64,000 bases of DNA from an uncultured Capnocytophaga sp. (GCF_937936315.1 NZ_CALGWU010000056.1:123038-187037); one strand, 5' to 3'. Positions 36,636 to 44,841 are shown, counted from the stretch's first letter. A program made the numbers and translations. Notes: generated by a model not told the origin, from the sequence alone.

Positions 36636-37352
36636 ATGACAAAATTAAGTGTAAATATCAATAAAATAGCTACTTTGCGCAATGCACGCGGTGGCAATAT
36701 GCCCGATGTATTGCAAGTAGCCAAAGATGTTCAACGTTTTGGAGCTGAAGGTGTTACTATCCACCCTCGCCCCGATGAACGCCACATCCGCTATCAAGAT
36801 GCCTTCGATTTGCTAAAAGTAGTAACTACCGAATACAATATCGAAGGAAACCCCATCCCTAAATTCATCGACTTGGTGTTGCAAGTCAAACCTACCCAAG
36901 TTACCCTTGTTCCCGATGCCGAAGATGCGATCACCTCTAATGCTGGTTGGGACACCATTAAACACAAAGATTTTTTAACTGAAGTAGTAACCGAGTTCAA
37001 ACGCAATGGCATTCGTACCTCACTATTTGTAGACCCTGTCGAGGCAATGGTAACCGCCGCAGCTGCTACCGGTACTGATCGTGTAGAACTCTACACTGAA
37101 GGCTATGCCAGCCAGTACGCCCTTGGGAACAAAACTGCCGTAGAACCTTATGTAAAAGCAGCTTTAGAAGCTCAAAAAGTAGGCTTAGGACTTAATGCTG
37201 GTCACGATTTGAGCCTCGATAATCTAAAATACTTCAAAGAGCAAATACCTAACCTCTTAGAAGTCTCCATTGGTCACGCGCTTATTTGCGAGGCTCTTTA
37301 TTTAGGTTTAGAGAATGTAATCCAGCTATACCTAAATAAATTGGCAGATTAG
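36636..37352 (+). CDS. pdxJ: Pyridoxine 5'-phosphate synthase
   Basis: PdxJ condenses 1-deoxyxylulose 5-phosphate with aminoacetone phosphate to form pyridoxine 5'-phosphate, the last ring-closing step of DXP-dependent vitamin B6 synthesis. The 238-residue TIM-barrel protein shows the family motifs VNINKIATLRNARGG (residues 5-19), TIHPRPDERHI, VTLVPDAEDAITSN (containing the catalytic Glu) and GLNAGHDL and SIGHALICEAL near the C-terminus, where phosphate binds. It follows the membrane-protein gene by 12 bp, so it is likely in the same transcript as the Fe-S genes. Confidence 0.96.
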   Translation: MTKLSVNINKIATLRNARGGNMPDVLQVAKDVQRFGAEGVTIHPRPDERHIRYQDAFDLLKVVTTEYNIEGNPIPKFIDLVLQVKPTQVTLVPDAEDAITSNAGWDTIKHKDFLTEVVTEFKRNGIRTSLFVDPVEAMVTAAAATGTDRVELYTEGYASQYALGNKTAVEPYVKAALEAQKVGLGLNAGHDLSLDNLKYFKEQIPNLLEVSIGHALICEALYLGLENVIQLYLNKLAD

Positions 37353-37426
37353 TAAATTAGCTAATTAGCAAAATTTCATAGAGCTCGCACTAAATTAAGA
37401 AACTAATACATTAACATATCAACAAA

Positions 37427-38452
37427 ATGAAAACACATCTTACTTTAGGGGAGTTCATCATCCAAAATCAGAAGGACTTCCAACATTCAACTGGCGAACT
37501 CTCACGTTTGCTGAGTGCGATCAAATTAGCCTCTAAACTAGTAAACCGCGAAGTAAACAAAGCGGGATTAGTAGACGACATCTTGGGCGATATGGGGCAA
37601 GAAAATATCCAAGGTGAGGTACAGAAAAAGTTAGACGTTTTCGCTAACGACCTCTTTATCCGTGCCCTTACCCAGCGCGATGTAGTATGTGGTATTGCTT
37701 CCGAAGAAAATGAGTTCTTCATCCCCATTGCCTCTTCTGAGAACAGCCCTAACAGCAAGTATGTAGTACTCATCGATCCACTCGATGGTTCTAGCAACGC
37801 CGATGTGAATGTAACTGTAGGGACGATTTTTTCTATCTATAGACGTATAACTCCGGTAGGGACTCCTGTACAATTAGAAGACTTTCTCCAAGAGGGTAAC
37901 AAGCAAGTCGCAGCAGGCTATGTGGTCTACGGACTTTCTACAATGCTTGTCTATACCACTGGTCACGGGGTAAATGGCTTCACCCTCGACCCCTCCATAG
38001 GTACTTACTACCTCTCTCACCCTAATATGCAGTACCCTAAAGATGGTACCATCTACTCCATCAACGAAGGGAATTACGTGCATTTTCCCCAAGGGGTGAA
38101 GGATTATCTCAAATATTGTCAAGCCTTAGAAGGTAATCGCCCTTATACTTCTCGTTATATAGGTTCCTTAGTCTCCGATTTTCACCGCAATATGCTCAAA
38201 GGCGGTATTTATATCTATCCTTCGGGAACACGTACGCCACGCGGTAAATTGCGCTTGCTCTACGAATGTAATCCTATGGCATTCCTCACTGAACAAGCAG
38301 GAGGTAAAGCCTCTGATGGCTACACGCGCATTATGGATATCCGCCCTACAGAACTCCACCAAAGAGTACCTTTCTTCTGCGGATCAGAAAATATGGTGAA
38401 AAAGGTAGAAGAATTTATGGCAAAATACCCAAATGATAAACTTGATTATTAA
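37427..38452 (+). CDS. fbp: Fructose-1,6-bisphosphatase class I
   Basis: This cytoplasmic gluconeogenic enzyme hydrolyses fructose 1,6-bisphosphate to fructose 6-phosphate. At 341 residues it has the class I length. Metal-binding motifs are present: EENEFF near residue 90 and VLIDPLDGSSNADVNVTVGT (residues ~110-129); RYIGSLVSDFHRNMLKGGI and EQAGGKASDG carry the substrate-binding residues. It stands 74 bp downstream of pdxJ and ends at a strong terminator whose distal arm also supplies the TTG of the tRNA-Phe promoter. Confidence 0.97.
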   Translation: MKTHLTLGEFIIQNQKDFQHSTGELSRLLSAIKLASKLVNREVNKAGLVDDILGDMGQENIQGEVQKKLDVFANDLFIRALTQRDVVCGIASEENEFFIPIASSENSPNSKYVVLIDPLDGSSNADVNVTVGTIFSIYRRITPVGTPVQLEDFLQEGNKQVAAGYVVYGLSTMLVYTTGHGVNGFTLDPSIGTYYLSHPNMQYPKDGTIYSINEGNYVHFPQGVKDYLKYCQALEGNRPYTSRYIGSLVSDFHRNMLKGGIYIYPSGTRTPRGKLRLLYECNPMAFLTEQAGGKASDGYTRIMDIRPTELHQRVPFFCGSENMVKKVEEFMAKYPNDKLDY

Positions 38453-38475
38453 TGAGTTATAAAAAAGATGATAAA

Positions 38476-38512
38476 AAACTTGCAAAATATTCACAAAATA
38501 TTTTGCAAGTTT
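38476..38512 (+). terminator. Terminator after fbp
   Basis: A 16-bp perfect stem (38476-38491 with 38497-38512) around a 5-nt loop. Its distal arm contains the TTG box (38503-38505) of the next promoter. Confidence 0.85.
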
Positions 38513-38532
38513 CAAAAATAGTACTACTTTTG
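38503..38532 (+). promoter_or_regulatory. Promoter of tRNA-Phe
   Basis: TTG (38503-38505) lies inside the fbp terminator arm; 19 bp later is TACTTTTG (38525-38532), 22 bp before the tRNA. Confidence 0.7.
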
Positions 38533-38554
38533 CAGCCGTAATGATAAAACAACT

Positions 38555-38627
38555 GGTACCTTAGCTCAGTTGGTAGAGCAAAGGACTGAAAATCCTTGTG
38601 TCCCTGGTTCGATTCCTGGAGGTACCA
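38555..38627 (+). tRNA. tRNA-Phe (anticodon GAA)
   Basis: A 73-nt cloverleaf: acceptor GGTACCT/AGGTACC, anticodon in GACTGAAAATC, discriminator A, no encoded CCA. Confidence 0.96.
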
Positions 38628-38679
38628 CGAGATCTTCTTCATAGAGGAAATTTTTCATATTTTTAAGGATTAGGAATTG

Positions 38680-38709
38680 CAAAAGCCTCAGCATTCGCTG
38701 AGGCTTTTG
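38680..38709 (+). terminator. Terminator after tRNA-Phe
   Basis: AAAAGCCTCAGC (38681-38692) and its complement (38697-38708) form a 12-bp stem with a 4-nt loop, plus one more C-G pair. Confidence 0.85.
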
Positions 38710-38761
38710 TTATTTTGTAAATAGACAAAAATCTATAGCTATACACATTGACCCCTCAAAT

Positions 38762-38792
38762 TTGCTAATTTCTCAATTGTTTATTACCTTTG
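38762..38792 (+). promoter_or_regulatory. Promoter of the HMG-CoA reductase gene
   Basis: TTG (38762-38764), 20-bp spacer and TACCTTTG (38785-38792). The leader then contains degenerate AAATTNACA-type repeats (38868-38897). Confidence 0.65.
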
Positions 38793-38899
38793 CCCCAACA
38801 GAATCAGCAACACTCGTTTTTCCTTATAACTATAGGAATTACTATACATTGTTAACTTGGTAAGTACCAAATTAACAAATCTACAAATTGACAAATTAT

Positions 38900-40207
38900 A
38901 TGAAACAAATAAACGGTTTTTCTAAACTTACCAAAGCCGAGAAAATTCAATGGCTTTGCGATACTTATTTTCCTGAGGTAGAGAATGCAGCCGCTTTCTT
39001 TGAAAAATACCACAATCCCGATGCTGAACTCCAAAAACGCCACGATGAGTTCATTGAAAATACAGTAACCAACTACTACTTGCCTTTTGCAGTAGCTCCT
39101 AACTTCCTCATCAACGGGCGTACCTATACGGTGCCTATGGCAATTGAGGAAAGCTCGGTGGTGGCAGCTGCCAGCCGTGCTGCGAAGTTCTGGCAGGGTA
39201 GGGGAGGCTTCCATACTACGGTGCTCTCTACTGAAAAAACAGGACACGTACACTTCTTTTTCTATGGTGAAAAAGCGCATTTAGAAGCCTTTTTTGCCCG
39301 CGTACAGCCTTTGATGCTCGCCAATGCCAAACCTATCACCGCCAATATGGAAAAACGTGGCGGGGGGATTACTTCCCTTACTTTGGTAGATAAAACTGAA
39401 GCGTTGGCGGATTACTATCAGCTGTCGGCTACTTTTGAAACCTTAGATGCGATGGGGGCTAACTTCATCAACTCGTGTTTGGAATCGTTTGCCGAGACCT
39501 TTAGAGAAGAGGCTGAAAAAGATGCGGTCATTCGTGGGCAATATGAAATTGTGATGTCTATACTCTCTAATTACGTGCCTAACTGCTTGGTGCGTGCCGA
39601 AGTGCATTGCCCTGTAGATGAATTGGAAATTGCCCACCTCAAAGGAATGGCAGCAGCCAAAAAATTCGTGCAAGCGCTCGCTATTGCCAACGCCGATGTA
39701 TACCGCGCCACCACTCACAACAAAGGTATAATGAACGGCATCGACTCGGTGATTTTAGCCACCGGCAATGACTTTCGCGCTATCGAAGCAGGAGCGCACG
39801 CCTATGCAGCGCGTTCAGGTAATTACAAGAGTCTTTCCAACGCTTGGATAGAGGGCGACACTTTCCATTTTGCACTCGAATTGCCTTTGGCTTTGGGTAC
39901 TGTGGGCGGACTTACCACGCTCCACCCTTTGGTGAAAACAGCCCTCGAAATCCTCGAAAAACCGAATGCTCGAGAGTTGATGCAAATTGTAGCTTGTGTA
40001 GGTTTAGCACAGAATTTTTCGGCAGTGAGTTCACTCATCAGTTTGGGTATCCAAAAAGGACATATGAAAATGCACCTCAACAATATTTTTAATCAATTAG
40101 GTGCTACCGACGAAGAAAAACAACAGCTCACTGCTTATTTCAAAGATAAAACAGTGAGCCATAGTGAGGTAGCCGAAGCTTTAACTATATGTAGAAAATC
40201 TATCTAA
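38900..40207 (+). CDS. mvaA: Hydroxymethylglutaryl-CoA reductase
   Basis: HMG-CoA reductase makes mevalonate for isoprenoid synthesis. The ATG at 38900 (MKQINGFSKLTKAEKIQWL) gives about 435 residues, the size of bacterial class II enzymes; an in-frame TTG at 38888 is less likely. Key family segments are NYYLPFAVAPNFLINGRTY, the catalytic-Glu region MAIEESSVVAAASRAAKFW, NMEKRGGG, the DAMGANFINSCLES loop and VILATGNDFRAIEAGAHAYAAR. The C-terminal MKMHLNNIF carries the position of the catalytic His. It is the only mevalonate-pathway gene in the window and converges with the resorcinol cluster. Confidence 0.93.
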   Translation: MKQINGFSKLTKAEKIQWLCDTYFPEVENAAAFFEKYHNPDAELQKRHDEFIENTVTNYYLPFAVAPNFLINGRTYTVPMAIEESSVVAAASRAAKFWQGRGGFHTTVLSTEKTGHVHFFFYGEKAHLEAFFARVQPLMLANAKPITANMEKRGGGITSLTLVDKTEALADYYQLSATFETLDAMGANFINSCLESFAETFREEAEKDAVIRGQYEIVMSILSNYVPNCLVRAEVHCPVDELEIAHLKGMAAAKKFVQALAIANADVYRATTHNKGIMNGIDSVILATGNDFRAIEAGAHAYAARSGNYKSLSNAWIEGDTFHFALELPLALGTVGGLTTLHPLVKTALEILEKPNARELMQIVACVGLAQNFSAVSSLISLGIQKGHMKMHLNNIFNQLGATDEEKQQLTAYFKDKTVSHSEVAEALTICRKSI

Positions 40208-40219
40208 TCATAAAAAAAT

Positions 40220-40615
40220 CTAATTTGCTAAATTAACTAGATCTTCTACACTAATATTGAAGATTTCAGCATATTGCTGCAGCGTTTTGGGCGATAGTTT
40301 TTTGAATACTGAAGGTTTAGCGTGACGCTTGATAACCCATTGCCAGCAATGCATAGCATCAGCAAGAACTGCCCAATCCATACGGTTAAGGAGCATATAG
40401 TACACTATAGGACTCTTGCGTCCTGCTATAACATTGGCTTTTGCCTCATCTATCTGCTCTTGCAACCTGCCTAAAGAGGCTTCTAAAGCGACATTTTTCA
40501 CTTCCCAGCCCGAACTGAGGCGGGTAGTGTAATTGCCTTCTTCATCAGTTACGTAGCATAGTTCCTTTAGGTCACGCAAAGCTCCTTCTTCTTGGGGCAC
40601 TTCGGTTTCTTTCAT
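40220..40615 (-). CDS. Protein of unknown function at the end of the resorcinol cluster
   Basis: A 131-residue soluble protein without signal or membrane helices. Visible features are LCYVTDEEGNYTTRLSSGWE near the N-terminus (residues ~19-38), a helical middle, SPIVYYMLLNRMDWAVLADA and a helix-rich C-terminus with KRHAKPSVFKKLSPKTLQQY. I recognise similar proteins in other Bacteroidota but no function. Its start codon overlaps the stop of the upstream dehydratase gene by 4 bp, so it is translationally coupled to the lipid cluster. Given this coupling, a chaperone or regulator of the cluster enzymes is possible but unproven. Confidence 0.7.
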   Translation of the reverse strand: MKETEVPQEEGALRDLKELCYVTDEEGNYTTRLSSGWEVKNVALEASLGRLQEQIDEAKANVIAGRKSPIVYYMLLNRMDWAVLADAMHCWQWVIKRHAKPSVFKKLSPKTLQQYAEIFNISVEDLVNLAN

Positions 40616-41049
40616 TCTGTTAGATTTTTAATCACTAAATTTAATTCGGCAGTAGCCAAAAGAACATTATCAGCAAAGGCGTTACAACGCATGGCACAAA
40701 GATAATACTCATCGCTGTCGAAGCGAGAAAGCAATTCAGCTTCCGTACTTATGGTTTGTTGTACCTTAGGCAAGGAGAAGATTTCTAACTTCTTAATCGC
40801 ACTGATATAGCCTATCACATAGTTCGATGAGTCTTCTATACCAAAGAGAAATTGTCCTACAATTGCCGAGCAGGTTTGCGCCATATTTTCGATAAGTCCT
40901 ACTTCTACAAACACTTCTTCATCTACAAAAATACAATTATCAGTTATAGTAAATTTAGTAACTACGTGCGTATTACTGATATCAGTAATAGTATCAACCA
41001 TTTGCATTGGCGGGTGGTGAGGAAGATATTTGTGGATAGAGATGTTCAT
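40612..41049 (-). CDS. Hotdog-fold 3-hydroxyacyl-ACP dehydratase-like protein (second copy)
   Basis: A 145-residue FabZ-like hotdog protein. The characteristic LPHHPPMQMVDTITD (residues ~9-23) includes the catalytic His position of the family, and VEVGLIENMAQTCSAIVGQF forms the central helix with the Glu of the dehydratase site. GYISAIKKLEIFSLPKVQQT matches ApeI/ApeP-type dehydratases of aryl-polyene clusters. It lies 38 bp downstream of a related gene, with a G-rich repeat in between, and overlaps the next gene by 4 bp. One of the two copies probably acts on the growing polyene chain; which step each performs cannot be told. Confidence 0.8.
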   Translation of the reverse strand: MNISIHKYLPHHPPMQMVDTITDISNTHVVTKFTITDNCIFVDEEVFVEVGLIENMAQTCSAIVGQFLFGIEDSSNYVIGYISAIKKLEIFSLPKVQQTISTEAELLSRFDSDEYYLCAMRCNAFADNVLLATAELNLVIKNLTE

Positions 41050-41050
41050 A

Positions 41051-41099
41051 TTAGGTGTTAGGGGCTAGGTGTCAGGGGTTAGGGGGGTTAGGAATTGGG
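41051..41099. repeat. G-rich telomere-like degenerate repeat
   Basis: TTAGGGG-type units (GTTAGGGGCTAGGTG, then GGGGTTAGGGGGG) lie between the two hotdog genes and run into the 3' end of the first one. The G-rich strand is the template strand for these minus-strand genes. Confidence 0.6.
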
Positions 41100-41522
41100 T
41101 GCGAGTACGGTTTTCATTTCGCCTTGTGCAATGAGGGTATCACCTATAAAGGTTTGCATTGTTACGAGGGTAACGTCCATAAACTCTTGGAGAATGGTAA
41201 TGTAAGTTTTGAGGACATCGCCTACTTTGGGCAGGGATTGTATTTCTATGTTTTTAATGGCTCCTATATACCCCATAGGAGCAGGTTTTCCGTTGAGATA
41301 GTAGTAATAGCCTTTGTGCAAGGCGATGCTTTGGGCAATATGCTCTATAAGTCCGCTTTCTAAGAATATCCCTTGCTGTACAAAGAGGTTATTAGGGGCA
41401 ACGGTGAGTCCTGCCACACCCTCGGTGGGCGTATATTCCCAAAGAGCATCTACCATTACAATAGGATTGCGCTGGGGTATAAGGGTGAGAATTTCGTTTT
41501 TATCTGTAATTGGTAAAACCAT
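41088..41522 (-). CDS. Hotdog-fold 3-hydroxyacyl-ACP dehydratase-like protein (first copy)
   Basis: A 144-residue hotdog protein, paralogous to the next gene downstream. IPQRNPIVMVDALWEY (residues ~14-29) has Arg-Asn in place of the His of FabZ (LPHR), so the catalytic His is missing at the usual position, whereas ESGLIEHIAQSIALHKGYYY keeps the central helix with Glu and adds a His. MGYIGAIKNIEIQSLPKVGDVL aligns with the sibling. It lies 2 bp after the DarB gene. The altered site suggests it is the non-catalytic partner of a dehydratase heterodimer, as in ApeI/ApeP pairs; that reading is inference. Confidence 0.78.
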   Translation of the reverse strand: MVLPITDKNEILTLIPQRNPIVMVDALWEYTPTEGVAGLTVAPNNLFVQQGIFLESGLIEHIAQSIALHKGYYYYLNGKPAPMGYIGAIKNIEIQSLPKVGDVLKTYITILQEFMDVTLVTMQTFIGDTLIAQGEMKTVLAPNS

Positions 41523-41524
41523 AA

Positions 41525-42652
41525 TTAAACGACCTTTAAAAAAGCATAAGAATAGGAGAATCTACCACTCTCAGGCACTGATAGCAAAACAGTATCACCC
41601 GTTTTGAGCTTGCCTGAGTGCATCAAGGCTTCTAACATCAAATAAGCGGAAGCAGAGCCTACATTGCCTACTTCGGGGAGATTGATAAACCAACGTTCTA
41701 ACGGAAGGTCGATACCTACTGTTTTGAGGGCTTCATACAAGCGTTCTTTGAAATAACAAGACGAGATATGAGGCAAGAAATAGGTAATATCATCTGCTGA
41801 TAGTTGGTGTTTATCTAAGGTAGCACGCATACTTTCAGCGCCTTTTAGCAAAATATTCTCATTGAGTAGCTTCACATCTTGCTTGATAGCAAAGATAGAT
41901 TCACTAAGCCACGCTTCGGCAGGGTATTCGCTCCAAGCTTTGAGGCTGCCATCGGGGAGCTTGTCGCCACCGGCATACATACACGCTTCGAGCTCGTGAG
42001 CATACGAATAAGCATCCATCCACTCTATTTGCAAAGCACCTTCACGTGGTTTGTTTTCTAACAGAAAAGCCCCTGCCCCATCGGAGAGCATAAAGCGCAA
42101 GAAATCTTTTTTAAAAGCGATAGCAGGGTGCGCTTCCAATTCGGCTAAGAGTTGTACTTCGTTTTCGTATTTATCGGCACGCAACCAAGCCGATACACGT
42201 TCAGAGCCTGTGCATACTGCATTCACACTATTGCCCGCCTTTACTGATAAGTACCCAAATTTGAGGGCATTCATTCCTGAGTTACACACCCCTGAAGAGG
42301 CATTCAGTTCTACTGAGTGTCCGCCCAAGAGTCCGTGTACCATAGAGGTGTGCGAGGGCAAGAGCACATCGGGGGTAGAGGTACCACAAGAGAGCACCTC
42401 GATAGTATCCCAAGGCACTTCGCCGTCCAATAGGTTTTGTATTGCCAAAGCCGTAAGCTGGGCATTGTTATGAGTAGGGTTACCTTGCTCGTCAAGAGCA
42501 TAGTAACGTGTGAGAATACCATTGTTGCGGAGCACGAGGCGTCGTGCTTTAGAGGCATTTTGGTTTATGAGACCTAAGAAAGTCTCCATTTGCTCGTTGC
42601 CAATGGGATTGTTAGGTAAATATTTACTTGCTTTTGTTATATAAACGTTCAT
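41525..42652 (-). CDS. darB: DarB-type beta-ketoacyl synthase III
   Basis: DarB-like KAS III enzymes join two acyl chains to make the cyclohexanedione precursor of dialkylresorcinols. The 375-residue protein keeps the KAS III triad: Cys123 in SSGVCNSGMNAL, His295 in FLPHISSCYF and Asn330 in LPEVGNVGSAS. CGTSTPDVLLPSHTSMVHGLLG is typical of the DarB branch, which is longer than FabH (about 320). It is preceded by a 71-bp gap containing a heptad array and followed after 2 bp by the hotdog genes. DarA lies directly upstream, which strongly supports the DarB identity over housekeeping FabH. Confidence 0.85.
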   Translation of the reverse strand: MNVYITKASKYLPNNPIGNEQMETFLGLINQNASKARRLVLRNNGILTRYYALDEQGNPTHNNAQLTALAIQNLLDGEVPWDTIEVLSCGTSTPDVLLPSHTSMVHGLLGGHSVELNASSGVCNSGMNALKFGYLSVKAGNSVNAVCTGSERVSAWLRADKYENEVQLLAELEAHPAIAFKKDFLRFMLSDGAGAFLLENKPREGALQIEWMDAYSYAHELEACMYAGGDKLPDGSLKAWSEYPAEAWLSESIFAIKQDVKLLNENILLKGAESMRATLDKHQLSADDITYFLPHISSCYFKERLYEALKTVGIDLPLERWFINLPEVGNVGSASAYLMLEALMHSGKLKTGDTVLLSVPESGRFSYSYAFLKVV

Positions 42653-42661
42653 ATTATTCAG

Positions 42662-42689
42662 GTAATAGGTAAGAAGTAACAGGTAAGAG
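42662..42689. repeat. Heptanucleotide array upstream of darB
   Basis: Four 7-bp units (GTAATAG, GTAAGAA, GTAACAG, GTAAGAG) end 10 bp before the minus-strand darB ATG. On the coding strand they read as TTAC-type heptads like those at 24-52 and 35813-35868. Confidence 0.75.
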
Positions 42690-42723
42690 ACTGTTGTTCA
42701 AACTCTATATTTTTTTATATCCT

Positions 42724-43614
42724 TTAATTATCAATTGTAAACTTTTTCTTGTCGCTCTCTACTTTCCAAAAGAATAATGGATAGGTGAGCCAATACAGCA
42801 ACCATACGATGGGCATCAGTACCCAGATAGCGATATACAAATAGATATGGAAGCATTTCAGCAGGAATTTACGCTTCTTACTGCCGTAAATCATCTTTGC
42901 CCAGATGCCAAAAAGGCGGTTGCCTTTCTTCTCTGCCGAAAGGAGAAAACGCTTGTAATGCACGCCTCCGTGGGCTACTATTGCTTGTTGTAATCCTATG
43001 TAATCACCAGTTTGCAGGTGAGGGGCAATGAACATACCATATACACTCGCGCCTTGTATGTCTTTATCGGCGACACCTGCTTTGGGGAACACACCGAGAT
43101 AACGTTTGTTCTTATCGCCTGAAAAGAGCCACTGTACAATGGTAATCACACTGATATGGTTATGATGACGGTCGGTAAGGGCAATATTGCCCACTAAATG
43201 CGCCCCACAATCGGTTAAGAGTTTTTTTACTTTCTGGTGCGCCATTACCCACATATTGCGTGTGCCTGAAATGGTAATGACAGGTTTACCACTGAGGAGT
43301 TTTTTAGCTTCGGGGTGTTGCAAAAAAGAACTCAATGGAATAGAGGGCGAGAGATACCACACTTGGTAGCCCAAAATCACTAAATCATAATCGGTATGGG
43401 GGAGGTTAAAAGGTTGTAGAGGTTGGGGAATTTGCAAGTAGGACTCGGGGAAGGCGTCAAAGAATGTATCGTCTGTCCACGGGAAAGGAAAAGGAGTGGC
43501 AGTATCAATAGGCAAAAAGTCGATAGTTACCTCCGTGAGTGGGGATAGTACACTATCGATAATCTCTTTGAGTTGCCCCGATTGGGTGTAATATACTACT
43601 AATACGCGTTTCAT
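42724..43614 (-). CDS. darA: DarA-type dialkylresorcinol-condensing/aromatising protein
   Basis: DarA works with DarB and converts the cyclohexanedione to the aromatic resorcinol in characterised clusters. This 296-residue protein has an N-terminal flavodoxin-like fold: VLVVYYTQSGQLKEI is the phosphate-binding loop (residues 4-18), followed by DLVILGYQVWYLSPSIPLSSF and VITISGTRNMWVMAHQK. The C-terminus carries two membrane helices (YLYIAIWVLMPIVWLLYWLTYP, residues ~257-280). A flavin-linked oxidation fits aromatisation. It overlaps the acyltransferase gene by 4 bp and lies 71 bp upstream of darB. Bacteroidota DarA proteins are commonly annotated this way; the exact chemistry of this homologue is inferred. 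Confidence 0.8.
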   Translation of the reverse strand: MKRVLVVYYTQSGQLKEIIDSVLSPLTEVTIDFLPIDTATPFPFPWTDDTFFDAFPESYLQIPQPLQPFNLPHTDYDLVILGYQVWYLSPSIPLSSFLQHPEAKKLLSGKPVITISGTRNMWVMAHQKVKKLLTDCGAHLVGNIALTDRHHNHISVITIVQWLFSGDKNKRYLGVFPKAGVADKDIQGASVYGMFIAPHLQTGDYIGLQQAIVAHGGVHYKRFLLSAEKKGNRLFGIWAKMIYGSKKRKFLLKCFHIYLYIAIWVLMPIVWLLYWLTYPLFFWKVESDKKKFTIDN

Positions 43615-44510
43615 TGTTCATCCCAAAAGTTGAAATAGTTAAACCATTGTAGCGGGTATTTTTTGAGCATTTTTTCTATATTTTCAGTGTAAGCATTGAG
43701 CAAGGCTTGGGCATCGCGACTTTTCACTTCAGCTACTCGGGCATACAAGTGGTAATGCAGTTGGCTTTCTTTCATCACATAAACAAAAAGCACTGGCACT
43801 TTCAAGCGGGAAGCTATAAGGAAAGGGCCTGCGGGGAAGGTAGCTTCAGCATCTAGCAGGGTTCCTTTGAGCGATCGTACACCTTCAAAATATCGGTCGC
43901 CTGTGAAGCAAACGATCTTATTATCGGCGATAGCATCATTGATTTTGAAGATATGCGACATATCTTCTTTTACATAGATAAACTGATTTGAGGGCTTGTT
44001 TTTAGAAATTGACTCCAAATACTCTTTGATTACGGAGTGTTCCATATCGGTGGTTACTGTACTGATTTGCAAATTGAGGTCTATCTTTCTAAAAAAAGGT
44101 TCTGCTATTTCAAAGTTACCTATATGCGCTGAAATAAGTACGCCACTTTGTCGCTGATCGAGGAGTTTATGCAAGTTTTCGATGCCATCGAACTCGTAGG
44201 TAAATTTATCTTCGAGTCCTGCTAAAATAGCGATTTTATCAATAATAGTTTGTCCAAAAGTAAAATAGTTGAGGTATAGGCAAGCAATAGTTTTGAAGGG
44301 GTTATATCGCAAGCGATGGCGGAAATAGTAATACATATAGCCATTGGAGCTCCATTCAAACAAAAAATAGTAAAATGCTACAAATACCAATAGTGTATAA
44401 GCAGCATAAATACCTAGGTGCTTCATCAGCCATACAAAGATACTGTAACCGAGCACAGTACCTTTGGATTTTCCTTGCCATTTGGTTTTGCCTTCGTCGT
44501 TAGTGTGCAT
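43611..44510 (-). CDS. LpxL/HtrB-like lysophospholipid-type acyltransferase
   Basis: A 299-residue membrane-associated acyltransferase. A transmembrane helix (YAAYTLLVFVAFYYFLF, residues ~35-51) precedes the LpxL-like domain. GVLISAHIGNFEIAEPFF has the HxxxxE/D-like catalytic block (His-Ile-Gly-Asn-Phe-Glu), and FTGDRYFEGVRSLKGTLLDA and FPAGPFLIASRLKVPVLFVY are substrate-side motifs. It overlaps the ACP gene by 11 bp and darA by 4 bp, a tight operon. Acyltransferases of this type in flexirubin and aryl-polyene clusters attach the product to a lipid anchor or membrane acceptor. Confidence 0.85.
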   Translation of the reverse strand: MHTNDEGKTKWQGKSKGTVLGYSIFVWLMKHLGIYAAYTLLVFVAFYYFLFEWSSNGYMYYYFRHRLRYNPFKTIACLYLNYFTFGQTIIDKIAILAGLEDKFTYEFDGIENLHKLLDQRQSGVLISAHIGNFEIAEPFFRKIDLNLQISTVTTDMEHSVIKEYLESISKNKPSNQFIYVKEDMSHIFKINDAIADNKIVCFTGDRYFEGVRSLKGTLLDAEATFPAGPFLIASRLKVPVLFVYVMKESQLHYHLYARVAEVKSRDAQALLNAYTENIEKMLKKYPLQWFNYFNFWDEQ

Positions 44511-44748
44511 TCACTTTATTTTCTAAGGTAGTGTAAAAGTCGTTGAAGGTTACAATAGGTTTGAAATCGGCTTCTACCAATTTCACACCGAATTCTTGTT
44601 CAATCATCACCACCAAATCTACGTAGTCGAGGCTATCTAATCCTAAAGATTCGCGAAAGTTAGCCTCGGGAGCAATCACGCTGCCATCTACTTCAAATTC
44701 ATCTACAAAAATACGGGTAGTAAGGTCTATTATTTCCTGTCTGTTCAT
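44500..44748 (-). CDS. Acyl carrier protein of the resorcinol cluster
   Basis: An 82-residue ACP that carries acyl intermediates on a phosphopantetheine arm. The attachment Ser39 lies in the canonical LGLDSLDYVDL; MIEQEFGVKL is the recognition helix. It is the first gene of the minus-strand cluster and is preceded by a good promoter. It is a dedicated second ACP rather than the housekeeping AcpP, judging from context and its unusual acidic N-terminus. Confidence 0.92.
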   Translation of the reverse strand: MNRQEIIDLTTRIFVDEFEVDGSVIAPEANFRESLGLDSLDYVDLVVMIEQEFGVKLVEADFKPIVTFNDFYTTLENKVNAH

Positions 44749-44793
44749 TATTTATGATCTATTTTTATTTTATTAGGTACTATTTTAAGGGGG

Positions 44794-44823
44794 CAAAGAT
44801 AGCAAATTAATTACGAATGACAA
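44794..44823 (-). promoter_or_regulatory. Promoter of the resorcinol cluster
   Basis: On the minus strand TTG (44823-44821), 19-bp spacer and TATCTTTG (44801-44794), about 45 bp before the ACP start codon. It probably drives all seven genes. Confidence 0.7.
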
Positions 44824-44841
44824 GTAGGACGGGTTTTAGAG

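Noticed and set aside
40220..41049. The two hotdog genes as a MaoC or thioesterase pair
   Set aside because: The LPHHPPMQMVD and GLIEHxAQ/GLIENMAQ patterns are FabZ/ApeI-like, and the setting beside DarA, DarB and an ACP supports a dehydratase role.
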